64,000 nt of DNA from CALVGQ01 sp964370435 (GTDB taxonomy: Bacteria; Bacillota_I; Bacilli_A; Erysipelotrichales; Erysipelotrichaceae). Below are positions 44,507 to 52,630 of the stretch, in pieces. Under the pieces are notes generated by a model. That model was not told the origin of the DNA. It did not search any database and saw nothing but the letters and a program-made list of their open reading frames with translations. Every line of letters starts with the position of its first letter. The first letter of the stretch is position 1. The stretch lies in contig CAYJJG010000001.1 in assembly GCA_964370435.1 (NCBI GenBank), positions 124,001 through 188,000 of the forward strand. The letters are read 5' to 3'. The translations under genes were made by a program, and so were the position numbers.

Positions 44507-45079
44507 ATGAGCGATTTTCATAATCAAAAAATTATTCCTTCTTTATCAAAGGATAATGAAATTCATCAATTTATAAGTAGTGTAATGGATTATTGTATTT
44601 TAATACATCTTGATTTAAAAGACTTAAAAAAGTATATAGATCTCATTCATCAGCATAATAAATTTTGTTTTATCCATTTAGATTATATTAATGGTATTGC
44701 TATTGATAAACACGGATGCGAATATGTCCTTAACCAACTTCAAGCTGATGGAATTTTATCGAGTAATAATGAAGTAATCTTAACAGCTAAAAAATATAAA
44801 AAAGTAGCTATACAACGATTATTTCTCGTTGACTCAGCTACCTTAGAAAAAGAATTAATACAAATTAATTTGAACAATCCTGATTACGTAGAACTAATCC
44901 CCGGAATTGCTCATGAAATTTTTCCTACAGTTAAACTGCATCTAAAATGCAATTTAATTGCCGGAGGACTTTTAAAAACTACTGAGCAACTTTATGCTTG
45001 CTTAAACAGTGGCGCTAGTGCCGTTACAGTATCATCACTAGCTCTTGTAGATAGTTTCTATAAATCTTATTTAGACTAA
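44507..45079 (+). CDS. GlpP-like glycerol-3-phosphate antiterminator
   Basis: The 190 residues match GlpP-type proteins, TIM-barrel antiterminators of glycerol genes: an N-terminal segment FCFIHLDYINGI, the core NPDYVELIPGIAHEIFP and the phosphate-binding end AGGLLKTTEQLYACLNSGASAVTVSS. In B. subtilis GlpP binds glycerol-3-phosphate and allows read-through of glpFK and glpD. No glycerol gene adjoins it here, so its target lies outside the window. GGAGG precedes the ATG. Confidence 0.8.
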   Translation: MSDFHNQKIIPSLSKDNEIHQFISSVMDYCILIHLDLKDLKKYIDLIHQHNKFCFIHLDYINGIAIDKHGCEYVLNQLQADGILSSNNEVILTAKKYKKVAIQRLFLVDSATLEKELIQINLNNPDYVELIPGIAHEIFPTVKLHLKCNLIAGGLLKTTEQLYACLNSGASAVTVSSLALVDSFYKSYLD

Positions 45080-45351
45080 TCTTTATTTAAAAACGCATTG
45101 ATGTCTTCCAAAGTTATTGTATGATAGGACATTAATCTAAATACCTGAACCAGTAAGTCAGCTAAATCCTGACTTATTTCTTTTTTATCAGCCTTTTTTG
45201 TACTATCAATAATCATCGCAGTTGTACTAGAACTTAACTCCTTCAACATCTCTTCTAGCTGATTATTATCCTTTGATAAAGAAATACTTATTTCATTATC
45301 ATCTTGTATTGATAATACTGTTTCGTATAGTGCTTGTAATTGATTTTTCAT
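45076..45351 (-). CDS. Small MazG/HisE-like protein
   Basis: The 91 residues end in a segment (DKKEISQDLADLLVQVFRLM, then ITLEDINAFL) that resembles the helical NTP pyrophosphohydrolase fold of MazG and HisE (DKEELVKEAADLLYH...). The usual ExxE metal ligands of the first helix are not clear (KELSSSTTAMI), so activity is doubtful. It overlaps the end of the convergent GlpP gene by four bases and follows the symporter gene by 29. Confidence 0.5.
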   Translation of the reverse strand: MKNQLQALYETVLSIQDDNEISISLSKDNNQLEEMLKELSSSTTAMIIDSTKKADKKEISQDLADLLVQVFRLMSYHTITLEDINAFLNKD

Positions 45352-45380
45352 GTACTATCTCCTTTCTAATAACTCTATAG

Positions 45381-46811
45381 TTATTTCCTAGCTGCTCGAA
45401 TAAAGTCAGCAGATTTTTGATATTCGCTTGGTGTAACAAGACTCGCTACTACATAAACAACGGTCGATAATGCGACACCTAAAATAACTTGGGTTGCCGA
45501 CTGTGATTGCCAAAAATGAGGCAAATCAACATTATACGTAATTAACAAATTATAGCCACAGTAAACTAAACCTACCAACATAGAAGCAATCGCACCTTTA
45601 CTATTCCCTCTATGCCATACAAATCCAGCAAGTAACGGAACAAATACTCCTGTGGTGATAATATCCGACGCTATCCATGACAAATCTAAGATAGATCTAA
45701 TACCCAGTGATATTATTAATGCTGCAGCTGTAACTATTACTGTCGATACTCTTGAGAATTGTAGTTGTTTTTCTTCGCTTTCGTGATTCTCAAAGATATC
45801 CATAGATAATGTCATAGCAGCTGTATTAATTAAAGAATCCATGGTAGACATAATTGCCGCCGAAATACCCACAAACACAAGTGCACCAACTACCGGTGAA
45901 AGATAATCAATTACAATGGCAGTAACCACTCCGCCTTCAGGTAGAGTATCATAAAGCACAATACCTGCCATACCTGTAAACACTACTATTAGATATAATG
46001 GTATATAGGCAATGAAACTCATTACTGTCATTTTACGTGCATCTTTATCATCTTTCGCCGCACTTATTCGCTGCCAAACATTTGCTTGTATCATCCAAGC
46101 GCAACCAAAAGTAATAACATACATCATATATTTAGATACACCACTACTCATATCCATAAATCCTACTTTATTAACACTTTCTGCTTTTAAAGCAATTTCT
46201 GAAAATCCTCCACTTTCTTGTAGAGCAACAACGAATACTATAACTGCTGATGCCAGCAATAGAAAGAATTGAATAATATCCGTTAATACTACTCCTCTAA
46301 ATCCACCAAAAAATGAATATATTAATACAATACTTGTTCCTAACAAGATAGCTGCTTCATAACTTATCCCTAAATATGTACCAAAGAAATCACCAACACC
46401 AACCATTTGCGTTGCAGCTGATAAAGTCATAAATAATAAAATCATAATGGATAAAATGTATGCTGTTGATTTAGAATAACGAGCTTCCATCATCTTTCCT
46501 TGCGTCAAATAGCCTACCTTTCGGATTGCTTTTGCTCCAACTATCATTAAAAATGTAGATATCAATACTGGAACGCCATAATAGAAAAATGCCCCAAGAC
46601 CATCTTCATATGCTAAATCGGCGGTCGATAAAGCAGATCCTGCTCCCCACCATGAGGCAATAAAGGTTATTGATAACGCCCAAAAAGGCAATGATCTTCC
46701 TGCAAAGAAGTAATCTAACACATTATTATTTTTCTTTTCTCTAGTGACCGCAAATAACAGTACTGCAAAATAGAGTATTAAACCGATTAATGAGGCAATT
46801 TGTAAAGTCAT
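45381..46811 (-). CDS. Sodium:solute symporter (SSS family)
   Basis: The 476 residues form about 13 membrane helices with the family hallmarks ADYFFAGRSLPFWALSITFIASWWGAGS-like N-terminus (DYFFAGRSLPFWA), IYSFFGGFRGVVLTDIIQ and ISAAIMSTMDSLINTAA. Such carriers use Na+ to import sugars, amino acids, proline, pantothenate or other solutes; I cannot name the substrate. A Na+ motive force maintained by the putative Na+ ATP synthase would fit. Confidence 0.9.
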   Translation of the reverse strand: MTLQIASLIGLILYFAVLLFAVTREKKNNNVLDYFFAGRSLPFWALSITFIASWWGAGSALSTADLAYEDGLGAFFYYGVPVLISTFLMIVGAKAIRKVGYLTQGKMMEARYSKSTAYILSIMILLFMTLSAATQMVGVGDFFGTYLGISYEAAILLGTSIVLIYSFFGGFRGVVLTDIIQFFLLLASAVIVFVVALQESGGFSEIALKAESVNKVGFMDMSSGVSKYMMYVITFGCAWMIQANVWQRISAAKDDKDARKMTVMSFIAYIPLYLIVVFTGMAGIVLYDTLPEGGVVTAIVIDYLSPVVGALVFVGISAAIMSTMDSLINTAAMTLSMDIFENHESEEKQLQFSRVSTVIVTAAALIISLGIRSILDLSWIASDIITTGVFVPLLAGFVWHRGNSKGAIASMLVGLVYCGYNLLITYNVDLPHFWQSQSATQVILGVALSTVVYVVASLVTPSEYQKSADFIRAARK

Positions 46812-46898
46812 AAATGTATCCCCCTATACTTTAATTATAGATAAGGTGAAATTTAATGTCAAACTATATACTTTTTATTTGTGTCACACAAAAGATTC

Positions 46899-46927
46899 TT
46901 GCATTATTTTATACATATAAGTATAAT
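46899..46927 (+). promoter_or_regulatory. Promoter of queT
   Basis: TTGCAT (46899-46904), a 17-base spacer and TATAAT (46922-46927). Transcription would begin near 46933, at the very start of the riboswitch aptamer. Confidence 0.8.
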
Positions 46928-46931
46928 CAAT

Positions 46932-46972
46932 TAGTCAGTCGAAGCTCCTGACCTTAAATAAAACATGAAAGG
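46932..46972 (+). promoter_or_regulatory. Candidate preQ1-I riboswitch
   Basis: GTCAG (46934-46938) pairs with CTGAC (46948-46952) around the loop TCGAAGCTC, followed by an A-rich tail CTTAAATAAAAC that runs into the ribosome site AAAGGA. This is the plan of the preQ1-I aptamer, in which the tail docks into the stem and folds over the Shine-Dalgarno; it is very like the T. tengcongensis example (loop beginning TCGCAGT, tail TTAACAAAAC). It precedes queT, the right gene. Control would be translational, since no terminator lies between. Ligand binding is inferred. Confidence 0.8.
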
Positions 46973-46981
46973 ATTTATACT

Positions 46982-47509
46982 GTGAGAAACAATAAAATAA
47001 AAAGCATCACCATTATAGCTATTATAGCTGCACTTTATACCACAGTCTCATTATCTCTAGCTCCACTTACCTACGGAAACATACAAGTACGTATTGCTGA
47101 AGCACTAACGCTGTTACCTTTATTATATATGCCTTCCATTTATGGTGTCGTATTAGGTTGTGCCTTAACTAATCTAATCGGTGCAATGATGGGAATTAAT
47201 TTATTAGGATTTTTAGATGTTTTTATAGGAACCTTTGCTACATTTATTGCGGCTTTCTATACCTACAAATTTAAAGATATACTCTTATTTAAACAACCTG
47301 TACTATCCGCTTTGATGCCCGTATTATTTAATGCACTTATCATTGGAGCGCAACTAAGTTATGTGTTATTTGCACCTTCTGAATTTATGCTAGGATGGCT
47401 CATTTTTGCCACGCAAGTTGCGTTAGGACAATTTATAGCTTGTGTTATTTTTGGATTACCTTTAATTAATGCATTAAAAAAAGTAAAGCTTTTTGAAAAA
47501 ATAGTTTAA
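46982..47509 (+). CDS. queT: QueT-family queuosine precursor transporter (S component)
   Basis: The 175 residues have about five or six membrane helices and the QueT stretch LTYGNIQVRIAEALTLLPLL. QueT (COG4708) is an ECF-type substrate-binding component for preQ0/preQ1 or queuine uptake. The start is GTG at 46982, eight bases after AAAGGA. No queuosine biosynthesis gene adjoins it, fitting salvage. Confidence 0.88.
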   Translation: MRNNKIKSITIIAIIAALYTTVSLSLAPLTYGNIQVRIAEALTLLPLLYMPSIYGVVLGCALTNLIGAMMGINLLGFLDVFIGTFATFIAAFYTYKFKDILLFKQPVLSALMPVLFNALIIGAQLSYVLFAPSEFMLGWLIFATQVALGQFIACVIFGLPLINALKKVKLFEKIV

Positions 47510-47522
47510 TTTTAATGCCTAA

Positions 47523-47661
47523 TTAATGATTGCCATTTAAAAGTAGATTTTCTTCTTTGAGCTTTATTTCTTTTAAGGCATCCTCTTTGACAACTATATT
47601 TATTTGTATAGTATTATTAGTTAATACTAATCTATCAATCTTAAAATGATCTAATCGATCA
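47523..47661 (-). pseudogene. Possible gene remnant beside the insertion element
   Basis: A 46-codon open stretch with protein-like composition (HFKIDRLVLTNNTIQINIVV, then charged helices) ends in TAA at 47523 but has no start codon or ribosome site. It may be the 3' end of a gene truncated by IS insertion, or chance in AT-rich DNA. No family is recognised. Confidence 0.25.
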
Positions 47662-47668
47662 TTTTTTT
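47644..47668 (+). terminator. Terminator downstream of queT
   Basis: AAATGATC (47644-47651) pairs with GATCATTT (47657-47664), then seven T. It lies 135 bases after queT. The remaining spacer up to 47757 shows no other feature. Confidence 0.75.
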
Positions 47669-47868
47669 ATATAGGGCATTAATACACTAGAACCTTTTCG
47701 TGCTTAGTGCTCCTATACTTCAATATGTCTATTTTTAGTTACACTGTATTTGTAAAGGATAAGTCATAACCACCAGTAAAACTGGTGGCATGACCTAGCC
47801 CTATAAGGGCTTCATGTTGCGTAGTCCTTCGACTACTGAGGCCTGACAGCCGCAACACCTTCTCTAAC

Positions 47869-47892
47869 TGCCTCTTGAAAGAGGCTTTTTTT
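47869..47892 (+). terminator. Terminator within the IS, facing tnpA
   Basis: GCCTC (47870-47874) pairs with GAGGC (47881-47885), followed by seven T on the plus strand. It opposes transcription entering the element from the queT side. Confidence 0.6.
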
Positions 47893-47898
47893 ATTGTT

Positions 47899-48366
47899 TT
47901 ATTTCACCGGCTCACCCGTAAACGGGTCTATAAATTCTTTCATGCTCATCTGATCCGACAGCTTGTCTTCCAGCAGTTGATTTTGTATATACTCTTTAAT
48001 TGCCTTTTCATTTTTTCCTACTGTATCCACAAAATATCCTCTTGCCCAAAATTTTCTGTTCCCAAACTTGTATTTTAAGTTTGCATGTCTTTCAAATATC
48101 ATCAAGGTGCTTTTACTTTTCAAATACCCCATAAATTGTGCCACTGAATACTTCGGTGGTATTTCTATCAACATGTGTATATGATCAGCACACGCCTCTG
48201 CTTCTATTAATTTACTCCCTGTTTTTCTTTCTATCAAATTCCTTATTATTTGTCCTATATCTTTTCTTAACTTGTTATAGATTATCATTCTTCTATATTT
48301 CGGTATGATGATAATGTGGTATTTACATCTATAACTTGTGTGTGATAAACTTTGTATGTCTTTCAT
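47899..48366 (-). CDS. tnpA: IS200/IS605-family transposase TnpA (Y1 HUH)
   Basis: The 155 residues form a single-strand transposase: HIH at 62-64 (ADHIHMLIEIPP) is the metal-binding HUH motif, and Tyr126 in AIKEYIQNQLLEDK is the nucleophile. Length and motifs are complete, so it may be active. ATG 48366 follows AGGTG, which is buried in the leader hairpin. Confidence 0.95.
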   Translation of the reverse strand: MKDIQSLSHTSYRCKYHIIIIPKYRRMIIYNKLRKDIGQIIRNLIERKTGSKLIEAEACADHIHMLIEIPPKYSVAQFMGYLKSKSTLMIFERHANLKYKFGNRKFWARGYFVDTVGKNEKAIKEYIQNQLLEDKLSDQMSMKEFIDPFTGEPVK

Positions 48367-48373
48367 GACATTG

Positions 48374-48432
48374 CACCTACTTTCGTTTTTTTGTTAGCTG
48401 CCAGGCCAACTTTATTATATCGAAAGTAGGTG
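48374..48432 (-). promoter_or_regulatory. Leader hairpin hiding the tnpA ribosome site
   Basis: CACCTACTTTCG (48374-48385) and CGAAAGTAGGTG (48421-48432) form a perfect 12-pair stem in the tnpA mRNA; the arm nearest the start includes AGGTG, the ribosome site. IS200 elements are known to repress TnpA translation this way. Confidence 0.88.
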
Positions 48433-48489
48433 TTTTTTTACCACTATAAGACTATTACCACGCGCATAGCAAGTGGTATTTTTGCCAAT

Positions 48490-48517
48490 TAAAAAAACTA
48501 CCGCAGTAGTTTTTTTG
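48490..48517 (-). terminator. Terminator of the dtd-folD-DUF951 operon
   Basis: AAAAAACTAC (48492-48501) pairs with GTAGTTTTTT (48506-48515), with T on both outer sides; it follows the DUF951 stop by 16 bases. Confidence 0.88.
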
Positions 48518-48530
48518 TATTACCTGATAA

Positions 48531-48731
48531 TTATCCTAATGCCTTTTGTATTATTTTCTTTCCTTTTCTTTCGAATTCACTTCTTGGAAACATAACAACC
48601 GCGCCACATCCTAAACATTTAATTTTGATATCTGCGCCCATACGAATAATTTTCCATTCTTTTGATTTGCGGCATGGATGTTCCTTTTTCATTTCAACAA
48701 TATCATTTAAATCATAGTTTTCTTTAATCAT
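48531..48731 (-). CDS. DUF951 family zinc-ribbon-like protein
   Basis: The 66 residues follow the DUF951 pattern: HPCRKSKEWKIIRMGADIKIKC then GCGAVVMFPRSEFERKGKKI. Three cysteines plus a His could bind one metal. It overlaps folD by eight bases. Such small proteins are widespread in Firmicutes; the role is unknown. Confidence 0.85.
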   Translation of the reverse strand: MIKENYDLNDIVEMKKEHPCRKSKEWKIIRMGADIKIKCLGCGAVVMFPRSEFERKGKKIIQKALG

Positions 48732-49587
48732 AATTTCTATTTTCCTCTTTTTTATAATAAGCCTTTAAGGTGTTCTTTAGTAACATCGTAATAGTCATCG
48801 GACCTACTCCTTTAGGTACTGGTGTAATTACACTAACATGGTCTAATACATCGTCAAAATCAACATCACCACATAATTTACCATTTAACCTATTTACCCC
48901 TACGTCGATAACCACCGCATTCTTTTTAATCCATTTTTTATTTACTAGTTTTGCTTTTCCAATTGCAACAATTAGTATATCAGCTTCTTTACAAACTGCT
49001 TCAATATTTTCTGTCCGTGAATGACAAACAGTTACTGTTGCATTAGCTTGAATTAAAAGTTGTGCTACTGGATTACCTACTAAATTACTTCGTCCTATGA
49101 CACAAACTCTTTTGCCGCTTAATTCAACTTCTGCCTTCTTTAATAACTCCATAATGCCTCTAGGAGTACATGGCACAAAACCATTCTCCTTTAACATTAA
49201 TCTCCCTGCATTAATAGGATGAAGTCCATCAACATCTTTTTCAGGACTTATTCTAAGTAAAATTTCTTTTTGTGACAAATGGCTAGGTAATGGCAACTGC
49301 ACTAAGATACCATCTACTTGTTGATCGTTATTTAAACTATCTATTAGTTCTTCTAATTTTTCTTGTGTTGTATTTTCTGGAAGACGAATTAAGTCAGAGT
49401 CCATCGCAATTTCTTTACATGCTTTTTCCTTGCCTGTTACATAGGAAACACTTGCTGGATCCTCTCCCACCAATATTACTACTAATTTGGGTGCCCTTTT
49501 ATTATTGTTATTTAGGACTTCAATTTCCTGACGCATTGCTTCTTTCATTTCTATAGCTAGTTCACTGCCATAAATTACTCTAGACAT
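48724..49587 (-). CDS. folD: Methylenetetrahydrofolate dehydrogenase/cyclohydrolase
   Basis: Bifunctional enzyme interconverting methylene-, methenyl- and formyl-tetrahydrofolate. The 287 residues show SYVTGKEKACKEI with the catalytic Lys, QLPLPSHL, EKDVDGLHPINAGRL and the NADP segment GRSNLVGNPVAQLL, ending in TPVPKGVGPMTITMLL. It works on the product of GlyA. It follows dtd by 11 bases. Confidence 0.97.
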   Translation of the reverse strand: MSRVIYGSELAIEMKEAMRQEIEVLNNNNKRAPKLVVILVGEDPASVSYVTGKEKACKEIAMDSDLIRLPENTTQEKLEELIDSLNNDQQVDGILVQLPLPSHLSQKEILLRISPEKDVDGLHPINAGRLMLKENGFVPCTPRGIMELLKKAEVELSGKRVCVIGRSNLVGNPVAQLLIQANATVTVCHSRTENIEAVCKEADILIVAIGKAKLVNKKWIKKNAVVIDVGVNRLNGKLCGDVDFDDVLDHVSVITPVPKGVGPMTITMLLKNTLKAYYKKEENRNYD

Positions 49588-49598
49588 GCTATTTCCTC

Positions 49599-50045
49599 CT
49601 ATAATTGGGATGAATCTAAGATGATAGTAACTGGTCCATCATTAACTAATTCTACTTGCATTGTTGTTTGAAACACTCCAGTAGGAACACTTAGACCAAA
49701 ACTTCTTAAAGATTCATTAAATTTTAAGTATAATTCATGAGCAATTTCAGGACTTGCCGCATCAATAAAACTTGGTCGTCTTCCTTTTTTGCAATCGGCA
49801 TAAAGCGTAAACTGTGATACCGACAAAATCTCGCCGTCGATATCTTTTAAACAGCGATTCATTTTTTGCTCATCATCACTAAAAATTCGCATATGTACTA
49901 TTTTATCTGCCATCTTTTTTACAGTGTTTTCATCATCTTCGTGGGTAATGCCTACTAATAGTAGAAATCCCTGATTGATTTTAGAAACGATTTTATCATC
50001 AACACTAACACTTGCTTTTGAAACACGCTGTATTACCACTCGCAA
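49599..50045 (-). CDS. dtd: D-aminoacyl-tRNA deacylase
   Basis: Removes D-amino acids from mischarged tRNA. I start at TTG 50045 (MRVVIQRVSKAS, 148 residues), eight bases after GAGG and matching the invariant family N-terminus; a GTG three codons earlier lacks a ribosome site. SVSQFTLYADCKKGRRPSF and the Gly-cisPro motif NDGPVTIIL are present. Confidence 0.94.
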   Translation of the reverse strand: MRVVIQRVSKASVSVDDKIVSKINQGFLLLVGITHEDDENTVKKMADKIVHMRIFSDDEQKMNRCLKDIDGEILSVSQFTLYADCKKGRRPSFIDAASPEIAHELYLKFNESLRSFGLSVPTGVFQTTMQVELVNDGPVTIILDSSQL

Positions 50046-50412
50046 ATTAATCACCTCACAATTATATTTTCACTTCTATATTTTACTATACTTTCTAGGA
50101 GGATAAAATAGTAAATAGATCGATTTTATCATTAACGATCACTATGAAAAAAATTAAATATTAAATAATGATTTTAACATGAGCTTTATCCTTACATATA
50201 CTAATTCTTAAATGTAATAAATTAGAATATTTATGGGCTGATTATGGGAAAAATAAAAAAAGTTAATTATTTCCTTTCGTTCACTATAGCCTTTATTTAA
50301 AGGATAAAAATTATCTTTTAGTTTGTTTCTAATCTATTTGCCCTCATCAAAATTTGTTTTTTAGCCTAAAATAGTATAGAATTATAATTGTTTTTCAAAG
50401 GAGAATTAAAAA
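50046..50412. other. Spacer between dtd and the CAP-domain gene
   Basis: AT-rich divergent intergenic region. A TATAAT at 50383-50388 could serve the plus-strand gene, and TATAGT-like elements near 50090 the dtd operon. No reading frame, hairpin with T-run or known leader is apparent. Confidence 0.4.
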
Positions 50413-51432
50413 ATGAAAAAGATAATTTTAATTTTTTATCCACTTTGTTTAGTGAGTATATTTCTATTATGTACAGAGAAATTAACTATTCAAGCCGACG
50501 AAACAGTAGAACCACCAATAGAAATAACAATTGAAGTTAACGATATAGATGCTGTTATTGCTATAAAACAACAAGTACTACAAACAGTTATCGACGAAAA
50601 AATATACAACGATGTATTAGATGATATCGATCTTGAAAATAGCGAAATTAAAATTGATAATTTGGATATTACCAATTTAGGTAGCAAAGAAGTCACTTTA
50701 CATATTTCATTAAAATATAAAAAAATGAACAGTAACTTGCTTCTAAATAATACCATTAGCGCTCAAGCCATTATTCATGTAGTCGATACTACTGCACCAA
50801 CAATCACATTAAAGTATGATACCCTTACACTAGAATATCAGGAGGAATACAATCCTTATTCTTGGATTCAAGAAACTAGTGATAACTCTTTAGATGATTT
50901 AGCTAGCGTCTATGCGGAATCTTCTTCCATAAATACAAGTGCTGCGGGTGAATATACTTTACATTATTATGCAACAGATCAAAGTGGTAATGTTGCTACA
51001 ACAAGTATGTTGATTCATGTTTTGGAAGAGAAAATTACTCCAGTTGTTAGTGTAAACTTTAGTAATGATGATGATTTGATTAATGAAATGCTAACTATTA
51101 TTAATGAAGAACGAGCTACACGTGGTTTACATGCTTTAGTACTTGCCCCTAGCAATGCGCAACAAGCAATCACTGTACGCGCATGTGAAGCAAAAGATTA
51201 TGTTTCTCATACTCGCCCTGATGGAAGCCACTATAAGACAGCCTTTGATGACTACAATGTTACTTATAGTTCTCCCTATGAAGTATTAACTTATTCAGGA
51301 ACTTCTGTTCAAGATAAGCTTGATTGGTGGATGGGATCGCCTGGACATCGTGATATTTTAATGCGACAAGATAGTAGCTTAATCGCTATCGGATATTGCG
51401 ATAAGATGTGGGCTGCAATAGTATATGATTAA
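50413..51432 (+). CDS. Secreted CAP (SCP-like) domain protein with Ig-like module
   Basis: The 339 residues begin with a signal peptide (IILIFYPLCLVSIFLLC; the cysteine could be lipidated but lacks a proper lipobox). An Ig-like DUF5011-type module follows (DTTAPTITL ... AGEYTLHYYATDQSGNVATT, about 125-205), then a CAP domain (LINEERATRGLHAL, DYVSHTRPDG, WMGSPGHRDILM) to the end. CAP proteins of Firmicutes are secreted or wall-associated; the YkwD group is of unknown function. AAAGGAG precedes the ATG. Confidence 0.88.
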   Translation: MKKIILIFYPLCLVSIFLLCTEKLTIQADETVEPPIEITIEVNDIDAVIAIKQQVLQTVIDEKIYNDVLDDIDLENSEIKIDNLDITNLGSKEVTLHISLKYKKMNSNLLLNNTISAQAIIHVVDTTAPTITLKYDTLTLEYQEEYNPYSWIQETSDNSLDDLASVYAESSSINTSAAGEYTLHYYATDQSGNVATTSMLIHVLEEKITPVVSVNFSNDDDLINEMLTIINEERATRGLHALVLAPSNAQQAITVRACEAKDYVSHTRPDGSHYKTAFDDYNVTYSSPYEVLTYSGTSVQDKLDWWMGSPGHRDILMRQDSSLIAIGYCDKMWAAIVYD

Positions 51433-51459
51433 CCGCAATTATTTTGCGGTTTTTTATTT
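51430..51459 (+). terminator. Terminator of the CAP-domain gene
   Basis: AACCGCAA pairs with TTGCGGTT with a short loop, followed by a T-run; it starts at the stop codon. Confidence 0.88.
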
Positions 51460-51524
51460 ATCCTATAAGTGCCCTTATCTTTAACTTGCTTATTCATAAT
51501 ATAAATTAGAAAGGAGAATTGCTT

Positions 51525-52019
51525 ATGATTTATACAATTCAACAAGGTAGTCAAGGAATTGATGTGCAAAAAATTCAAACTTATTTAAATGTTATCCGCG
51601 ATAAACACCCACTTATTCCCTTGTTAGCAGTTGATGGCATTTATGGTTCTTCAACTACTACAGCAGTAACAACTTTTCAGGGTATTTATGCTTTAAAACC
51701 TGATGGTATTGTAGGTGATGATACATGGGATAAGTTAGTAACAGAGTTTAAGTTAATGAATACTTCGTTAACTAACGAGACTTCAGCTTCGCCACTTCAA
51801 CCCGGTAGTACTGGATTGGCTGTTCAAAAATTCCAATCTTATTTAAATAAAATCTTAGATCGCTGCATTGTACTAAATGAAGATGGTGTATATGGCAGCA
51901 ATACTAATAGTGCAGTTATGCTTTATCAATCTAAGAATAACTTACAAGTTGATGGCTTAATAGGGATAACTACTTGGAACTCTATTGTTGCTCAGCCTGA
52001 AGTTGAATTCATTATATAA
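51525..52019 (+). CDS. Two-domain peptidoglycan-binding protein without signal peptide
   Basis: From ATG 51525 (AAAGGAG eight bases upstream; 164 residues) it is two PG_binding_1 repeats: GSQGIDVQKIQTYLN...VDGIYGSSTTTAV...QGIYALKPDGIVGDDTWDKL and a second with STGLAVQKFQSYLN...EDGVYGSNTNSAV...VDGLIGITTWNSI. No signal peptide, membrane helix or catalytic domain is seen. Such stand-alone proteins occur in spore coats or phage endolysins, but neither context is present; export by another route or a partner is possible. Confidence 0.85.
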   Translation: MIYTIQQGSQGIDVQKIQTYLNVIRDKHPLIPLLAVDGIYGSSTTTAVTTFQGIYALKPDGIVGDDTWDKLVTEFKLMNTSLTNETSASPLQPGSTGLAVQKFQSYLNKILDRCIVLNEDGVYGSNTNSAVMLYQSKNNLQVDGLIGITTWNSIVAQPEVEFII

Positions 52020-52045
52020 AAAAACAGCTCATTGCTGTTTTTTTA
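52017..52045. terminator. Bidirectional terminator
   Basis: AAAACAGC (52021-52028) pairs with GCTGTTTT (52034-52041) and is flanked by A and T runs, ending the peptidoglycan-binding gene and the convergent ECF gene. Confidence 0.85.
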
Positions 52046-52609
52046 TCGATATATACTAGAAAATGATTTCTTTAATAGCGCATAAAGTAGTGTCGCTACA
52101 ACAATACACAATGCTGCATTCACTAATGTTACACCACTTATCATTGCCGAGAAAATGAGTGATGCTTTTGATCCTACCCGTAAAATGTAATTAAAATAAA
52201 AGAAACGCATTAGTGGGTAGGCTATCACATTAAACACTAACGCCACTGAGCTACTTAGTATTGCTCCATTAATAATTTCTTTTTGAGTTTTTTTGCTGCT
52301 TAGTTTTATCTTTTTTGCTACTAATCCTGCAATAAAACCGATCATAAATTTAAGGATAAAGGTCATCGGCGCATAAATAATATACCGCGGGTCAAAAATG
52401 TCGGCAATACTTAAGCCAATAGCTCCTGCTAAAGCTCCTTCTATTGGACCTAAAAGCAAGGCTGAAACAACAATCACAGCATTTGCAACATGAATTGCAA
52501 TCATGTCGCCACCCCCTATTGGAATATCGATTTTCCCATAGGTAAATACCACAAAATTGACTGCTGCAAAGATGGCAATGAATGCCATTTTTTTAGTTGA
52601 ATTTCTCAC
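52043..52609 (-). CDS. ECF transporter S component, substrate unassigned
   Basis: The 188 residues form about six membrane helices with the S-component pattern near the N-terminus (RNSTKKMAFIAIFAAVNFVVF) where the AxxxA-type helix contacts the T component, then ANAVIVVSALLLGPIEGALAGAIGLSIADIF. Energising subunits (EcfA/EcfT) are not in the window, so it belongs to the shared-module group. I cannot assign the vitamin. It follows the ArsC-like gene by 21 bases. Confidence 0.82.
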   Translation of the reverse strand: MRNSTKKMAFIAIFAAVNFVVFTYGKIDIPIGGGDMIAIHVANAVIVVSALLLGPIEGALAGAIGLSIADIFDPRYIIYAPMTFILKFMIGFIAGLVAKKIKLSSKKTQKEIINGAILSSSVALVFNVIAYPLMRFFYFNYILRVGSKASLIFSAMISGVTLVNAALCIVVATLLYALLKKSFSSIYR

Positions 52610-52630
52610 ATTAATCCTCCATCTTTAAAA

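Larger units (their letters stand above)
47758..48482 (-). mobile_element. IS200-type insertion sequence (solo tnpA)
   Basis: About 725 bases containing one Y1 transposase and no tnpB. The downstream (plus-left) end carries CCACCAGT/ACTGGTGG (47770-47788), AGCCCT/AGGGCT (47797-47811) and GTAGTC/GACTAC (47821-47836). The upstream end carries TACCAC/GTGGTA (48456-48478). These imperfect subterminal hairpins are what TnpA of this group binds. There are no terminal inverted repeats and no target duplication, as expected. It sits between the queT terminator and the terminator of the folD operon. Exact ends are estimates. Confidence 0.85.

Noticed and set aside
47758..47892. Omega-RNA-like guide RNA at the IS end
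   Set aside because: No TnpB is encoded, and the hairpins are explained as transposase-binding subterminal structures plus a terminator.
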